From Sandaracinaceae bacterium (GTDB taxonomy: Bacteria > Myxococcota_A > Polyangia > Polyangiales > Sandaracinaceae): a DNA stretch of 64,000 bases. The stretch spans positions 11,151 to 75,150 of the forward strand of contig JACKEC010000039.1 of NCBI GenBank assembly GCA_020633195.1, written 5' to 3'. A program made the translations under genes and the position numbers. The notes below the pieces were generated by a model. The model searched no databases. It had not been told where the DNA came from and was given only the letters and a program-made list of their open reading frames with translations. Positions 58,081 through 64,000 of the stretch are shown piece by piece; the first letter of the stretch is position 1; the number at the start of each line of letters is the position of its first letter.

Positions 58081-59553
58081 GTGGGCGGGGCGAATCCCGA
58101 GTTGGAGCGGTCCGTCGGAAAGTACCGACTCCTACGGCGTCTCGGCGGTGATGGCGCCGTCGAGCGGTACCTCGCGGAGCATCGACAGCTCGGGCGTCAG
58201 GTCGAGCTGCACTGCCTCGCGCCCGACCAGGCCGCCGACTCCGACGCCTCCGAGCAGCTCGTGCGCGAGGCGCGCGTCTTCGGCGCCGCCACCCACCGCA
58301 ACGTCCAGGGCGTCGTCGACTCCGGCCGTGACGACGAGGGGCGCCCGTACGTCGTCTTCGAGGCGATGCGCGGCCAGACCCTCGAGTCCCTCATCGCCGA
58401 GAACCCGCGCGGCGTCGGCGCCACCCGGGCCGCTCGCCTCGTCGTCCAGATCCTCGAGGCGCTGCGGGCGCTCCACGACGCGGGCGTCGTGCTGCGGACG
58501 CTGACCCCGGCGGAGATCACGCTCGAGAACGTCACCGGCGACGAGGAGCTCGCCAAGCTGCACCGCGTCCGCGGGGCGGCGCTGCTCATCGAGGGCGGCG
58601 CGGCGCCGGTCACCACGCACCACGGCTCGATCGCCCACCTCGCGCCCGAGCTGCGGCGGGGCGACGTGGGCGCCGATCCGCGGGTCGACTTCTTCAGCGT
58701 CGGGGTGATCCTCCGCCAGCTGCTGACGGGTCGAGCGCGCGGCGACGACGAGGCGCTGCCGGACACCGCGCGGCGCGCCATCGCGCGCGCCTGCGCCGAC
58801 GATCCGGACGAGCGCTTCGCGGCCGCCGAGGGCTTCCTGCAGGCCGCGGTGCTCCTGCTCCCGAACACCGAGGTGCACGAGAGCGAGCAGGTGCCGACCC
58901 CGCAGGACCCGCTCTCCGCCGACCTGCAGTACCTCCACCTGCGTCGCATCACGCGGCATGGGCCGGGCGACAGCATCACCGGCGACAGCCGCATGTCGCT
59001 CTTGCCCGTCCTGCTCACCATCGAGGCGGTGTATCGCCGCTACGGCGAGGGCGTCTGGGCGGAGCTGTGCAACCGCGTCCAGAACGCGAACTCGCTGCTG
59101 CCGGGCGCGGGCAACACCCCCGTGCACCTCGAGAAGGGCGTCCCCGTCCCGCTGTTCGCGGAGATCCTGCGCGCGATCGACGAGATCGCGGGCGACGGGG
59201 ACATGGGGCTCGTGGCCCGGCTCGGCGAGGCGGTGAGCCAGCGCGGCCTCAAGCGGCTCTGCCCCGACCTGCCCGAGCCGCTCCGGCCCGCGGTGATCGT
59301 GGACGGCTTCCGCTACATCTGGTCGCGGATCTCCCGGCACGGCGAGGCCGGCTCGCGACGCCTCGGTCCGGGCTCGGCGCGGCTCTGGGTCGCCTCCCAG
59401 CCGACCCCGAGCCTCGAGCTCGCGGGCTGGACCGCGGGCCTGCTCCGCGACGGGATGCGTCAGACCGGGGCCACCGAGGTCGAGGTGCTCCTGATCGGGG
59501 CCGAAGCGCTCGGAGACGGGCGCGACATGTTCGGCGTCGACTGGCGGGAATGA
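58081..59553 (+). CDS. Ser/Thr pseudokinase with C-terminal domain of the myxobacterial DUF2378 type
   Basis: 490 aa from a GTG. The kinase fold is clear (YRLLRRLGGDGAVERYLA, YVVFEAMRGQTLESLI, FFSVGVILRQLLTG) but every key residue is changed. The VAIK lysine position reads VELHCL, the HRDLKPxN loop reads LRTLTPAEITLENV with no catalytic Asp, and DFG reads VRGAALL. It cannot be an ordinary kinase. From about 290 to the end is a second domain (SRMSLLPVLLTIEAVYRRYG, PLFAEILRAIDEIAG, RLWVASQPTPSLELAGWTAG) that resembles DUF2378/TIGR02265, a family expanded in Myxococcales. It sits between the dead GGDEF gene and an active kinase gene, 42 bases from the latter. Confidence 0.85.
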   Translation: MGGANPELERSVGKYRLLRRLGGDGAVERYLAEHRQLGRQVELHCLAPDQAADSDASEQLVREARVFGAATHRNVQGVVDSGRDDEGRPYVVFEAMRGQTLESLIAENPRGVGATRAARLVVQILEALRALHDAGVVLRTLTPAEITLENVTGDEELAKLHRVRGAALLIEGGAAPVTTHHGSIAHLAPELRRGDVGADPRVDFFSVGVILRQLLTGRARGDDEALPDTARRAIARACADDPDERFAAAEGFLQAAVLLLPNTEVHESEQVPTPQDPLSADLQYLHLRRITRHGPGDSITGDSRMSLLPVLLTIEAVYRRYGEGVWAELCNRVQNANSLLPGAGNTPVHLEKGVPVPLFAEILRAIDEIAGDGDMGLVARLGEAVSQRGLKRLCPDLPEPLRPAVIVDGFRYIWSRISRHGEAGSRRLGPGSARLWVASQPTPSLELAGWTAGLLRDGMRQTGATEVEVLLIGAEALGDGRDMFGVDWRE

Positions 59554-59595
59554 CCGGGCCGACAGGCGCCGAAAATCGAATAAGATCCGGACGGC

Positions 59596-61308
59596 GTGGA
59601 CCTCTCCGGCACGACGCTGCTCGGCAAGTACGAGATGGAGGTCCTCCTCGGGCAGGGGGGGATGGCCGCGGTCTGGCGCGCGAGCCACGTGCTCACCGGC
59701 CGCAAGGTCGCGATCAAGGTCCTCGACGAGTCGTACATCGCGAACAAGCACGTCACGCGGCGCTTCCTCCGCGAGGCCCGGGCGGCCAGCGCGGTCGCGC
59801 ACCCGGGCATCGTGGAGGTCCTCGACATCGATCAGATGGAGAGCGGCCTGCCCTTCATCGTGATGGAGTTCCTGGAGGGCGAGACCCTCGCGCGGCGGAT
59901 CGAGCGACGCGGTCGCCTCGAGCAGGAGGAGATGGTGCGCCTCGGCGTGATGCTCCTCGAGGGGCTCGAGGCCGCGCACGCGCAGGGTGTCGTCCATCGC
60001 GACCTCAAGCCCGAGAACATCCACGTCGTCCCGGCGGGTCGGCGCGGTGAGGTGGTGAAGATCCTCGACTTCGGGATCAGCCACATGGTCGAGGACAACG
60101 AGCAGAAGCTCACGATGACCGGCTCGGTCCTCGGGACCCCGCACTACATGTCGCCCGAGCAGGCGATGGGGGAGACCGAGGTCGACCACCGGGCGGACCT
60201 CTACGCGATCGGCGTCGTCCTCTACGAGTGCGTGGTGGGCGACGTGCCGTTCGACGCGCCGAACTACAACAAGCTCCTGCGCCGCATCCTCGACGAGCTG
60301 CCGCAGACCCCGCGTGAGCGCGGCGCGCCGATCAACGAGTCGGTCGAGCGCGTGATCCTGTGGGCGATGGAGAAGGACCGATCCAAGCGGATCGGCTCCG
60401 CGCGCGAGATGCTCGACTGGCTGCTCAAGGCCGACGCGGGCGCCGAGGTCCCCTACGAGCGCGAGGTCCCCCGCCACTCGCGCCCGCTCCCGGACATGCC
60501 CGAGATCGCCGTGATGGTGGACACGCCGGCGGAGCACCCGGAGCCCGAGCCGCCGAAGTGGGAGATCTCCGAGGAGCTCATCCAGGGCGTCGCGCCGCCG
60601 CCGCGGAGCGCCGAGATCGAGATCCCTCGCCGCGTCCAGACCCCGCCCGAGGAGCTCGAGCTCGACGAGATCGCGCTCGCCTCCTCCCGCACGCGCACGT
60701 CGTCGAGCACCAGCCTGCCGCGCATCGGGACCTCGTCCTCGAGCGGACAGCACGCGGCGCCCATCTCCGCCCCCGTGTCGGACCCGCCCCCCGCGATGCC
60801 CGCCACCCGGTCGGACCCGCCGCCGTCGAGCGGGCTGCACACCGTGCCGCAGCGCGTGGCCAACCTCTCGGGCGCCTACGACAGGGTCACCGGCGCCGAG
60901 ATCCCCAACGAGCGGCCGGCCTGGCAGCGCTACGTGCTGTTCGCGGTCCTCGGCCTGGCGGCGTTCGTGGGGGTCGTCTTCCTCGTGCGCTGGGTCGTGG
61001 ACCCGGGCGTGGATCCAGCCCCCGACGTCGTGGCGCCGCTGCCGGACCCGGAGCCCGACCCGGAGCCGGACCCCGAGCCCTCGCGGTGGGTCACGCTGCG
61101 CGTGGTCGGGCTGCCGCCGCAGGCGCACATGCAGCTCGACGGGCTGCCCGCGAGCTCGCCGATGCGCCTGCGCCGCGGCAGCGACCACCTGATCGAGATC
61201 GAGGCGGAGGGCTACGAAGGCCGCCGGATCGAGGTCACCGCGGATCGGAACCGCACCATCAACGCGCGCCTCGTCCCGGCCATCGGCACCGTGCAGGAAG
61301 CGCCGTAG
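59596..61308 (+). CDS. Ser/Thr protein kinase with membrane helix and PEGA domain
   Basis: 570 aa from a GTG. The kinase domain (about 10-275) is complete: GQGGMAAVW, VAIKVLDE, HRDLKPENIHV, DFGISHM, SPEQ. A Pro/Ser-rich linker (about 290-440) leads to a membrane helix (VLFAVLGLAAFVGVVFLVRW, about 455). The periplasmic end has acidic PDPEPDPEP repeats and a PEGA domain (LRVVGLPPQAHMQLDGLPAS, onward to INARLVP). PEGA domains are common envelope modules of myxobacterial kinases. It follows the pseudokinase gene and likely works with it. Confidence 0.94.
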   Translation: MDLSGTTLLGKYEMEVLLGQGGMAAVWRASHVLTGRKVAIKVLDESYIANKHVTRRFLREARAASAVAHPGIVEVLDIDQMESGLPFIVMEFLEGETLARRIERRGRLEQEEMVRLGVMLLEGLEAAHAQGVVHRDLKPENIHVVPAGRRGEVVKILDFGISHMVEDNEQKLTMTGSVLGTPHYMSPEQAMGETEVDHRADLYAIGVVLYECVVGDVPFDAPNYNKLLRRILDELPQTPRERGAPINESVERVILWAMEKDRSKRIGSAREMLDWLLKADAGAEVPYEREVPRHSRPLPDMPEIAVMVDTPAEHPEPEPPKWEISEELIQGVAPPPRSAEIEIPRRVQTPPEELELDEIALASSRTRTSSSTSLPRIGTSSSSGQHAAPISAPVSDPPPAMPATRSDPPPSSGLHTVPQRVANLSGAYDRVTGAEIPNERPAWQRYVLFAVLGLAAFVGVVFLVRWVVDPGVDPAPDVVAPLPDPEPDPEPDPEPSRWVTLRVVGLPPQAHMQLDGLPASSPMRLRRGSDHLIEIEAEGYEGRRIEVTADRNRTINARLVPAIGTVQEAP

Positions 61309-61328
61309 TGAGCTAGCACCAGCCCTCC

Positions 61329-63972
<2,644 letters not shown>

Positions 63973-63977
<5 letters not shown>

Positions 63978-64000
63978 GTCCGAGGACGCGAAGCGTCGGA
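63973..64000 (+). repeat. TGA-type 3'-end repeat element, copy cut by the window edge
   Basis: From the leuS stop: TGAGTCCGAGGACGCGAAGC then GTCGGA, matching the first hairpin of the copies at 21436 and 54096. The rest lies outside the window. Confidence 0.75.

Overview
The window is very GC-rich chromosomal DNA from a myxobacterium-like organism (Myxococcota, most like the Sandaracinaceae/Polyangiales). The evidence is four intact Hanks-type Ser/Thr kinases plus a pseudokinase, an FHA-EAL protein, many large lipoproteins whose lipobox is followed by low-complexity Asp-Ala-Gly repeats, several lipoprotein c-type cytochromes, and strong third-position GC bias. No phage, transposase, CRISPR, rRNA or tRNA gene was recognised.

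Layout. 1-8473: genes almost all on the minus strand (alpha-2-macroglobulin fragment, two Ser/Thr kinases, a receiver-like/TPR membrane protein, a lipoprotein), with one Cys-rich lipoprotein on plus. 8474-10629: a 2.1 kb protein-gene-free block. Its left end has a DnaA-box cluster beside AT-rich DNA (candidate oriC). The rest looks like one very long structured RNA on the plus strand ending in a strong intrinsic terminator. 10630-21427: plus-strand run of lipoproteins (cytochromes, beta-propellers, two frame-broken RCC1-like genes, a hydrolase-like protein). 21498-28831: greB, two paralogous lipoproteins, FHA-EAL, and a two-gene exported-protein operon. 28845-36319: a frame-broken ATPase/winged-helix regulator facing a lipoprotein across a perfect palindrome, a TPR lipoprotein, a lipid kinase-like protein, a cytochrome-rhodanese fusion and a four-helix-bundle gene. 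36640-46671: a minus-strand operon of kinase-ATPase, ATP/ADP-type translocase, kinase-like lipoprotein, outer-membrane barrel and GIN-domain lipoprotein, preceded by a pentaheme lipoprotein. 46766-57365: hydrolase, lipoproteins, universal stress protein, LysM-M23 peptidase, glycosidase-like protein, thiD, lamin-tail lipoprotein. 57438-61308: a signalling trio (degenerate GGDEF, pseudokinase, PEGA kinase), followed by leuS.

How the parts may work together. The 45590-36640 operon pairs a nucleotide translocase with a lipoprotein carrying kinase-like motifs and an outer-membrane barrel, which suggests envelope phosphotransfer fed by exported ATP (inference). The 10630-15008 cluster looks like a cell-envelope electron-transfer set. 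Two repeat families sit on gene 3' ends with the stop codon inside or at the edge of a hairpin: a TGA-type (21436-21501, 54096-54201, 63973-64000, half copy at 47721-47746) and a TAG-type followed by a CCCGTG hexamer array (35895-35958, 36553-36645, 51876-51933).

Sequence quality caveat: five genes between 16 and 32 kb need frameshifts to read through (two at C or G homopolymers). They may be decayed, phase-variable or mis-sequenced.
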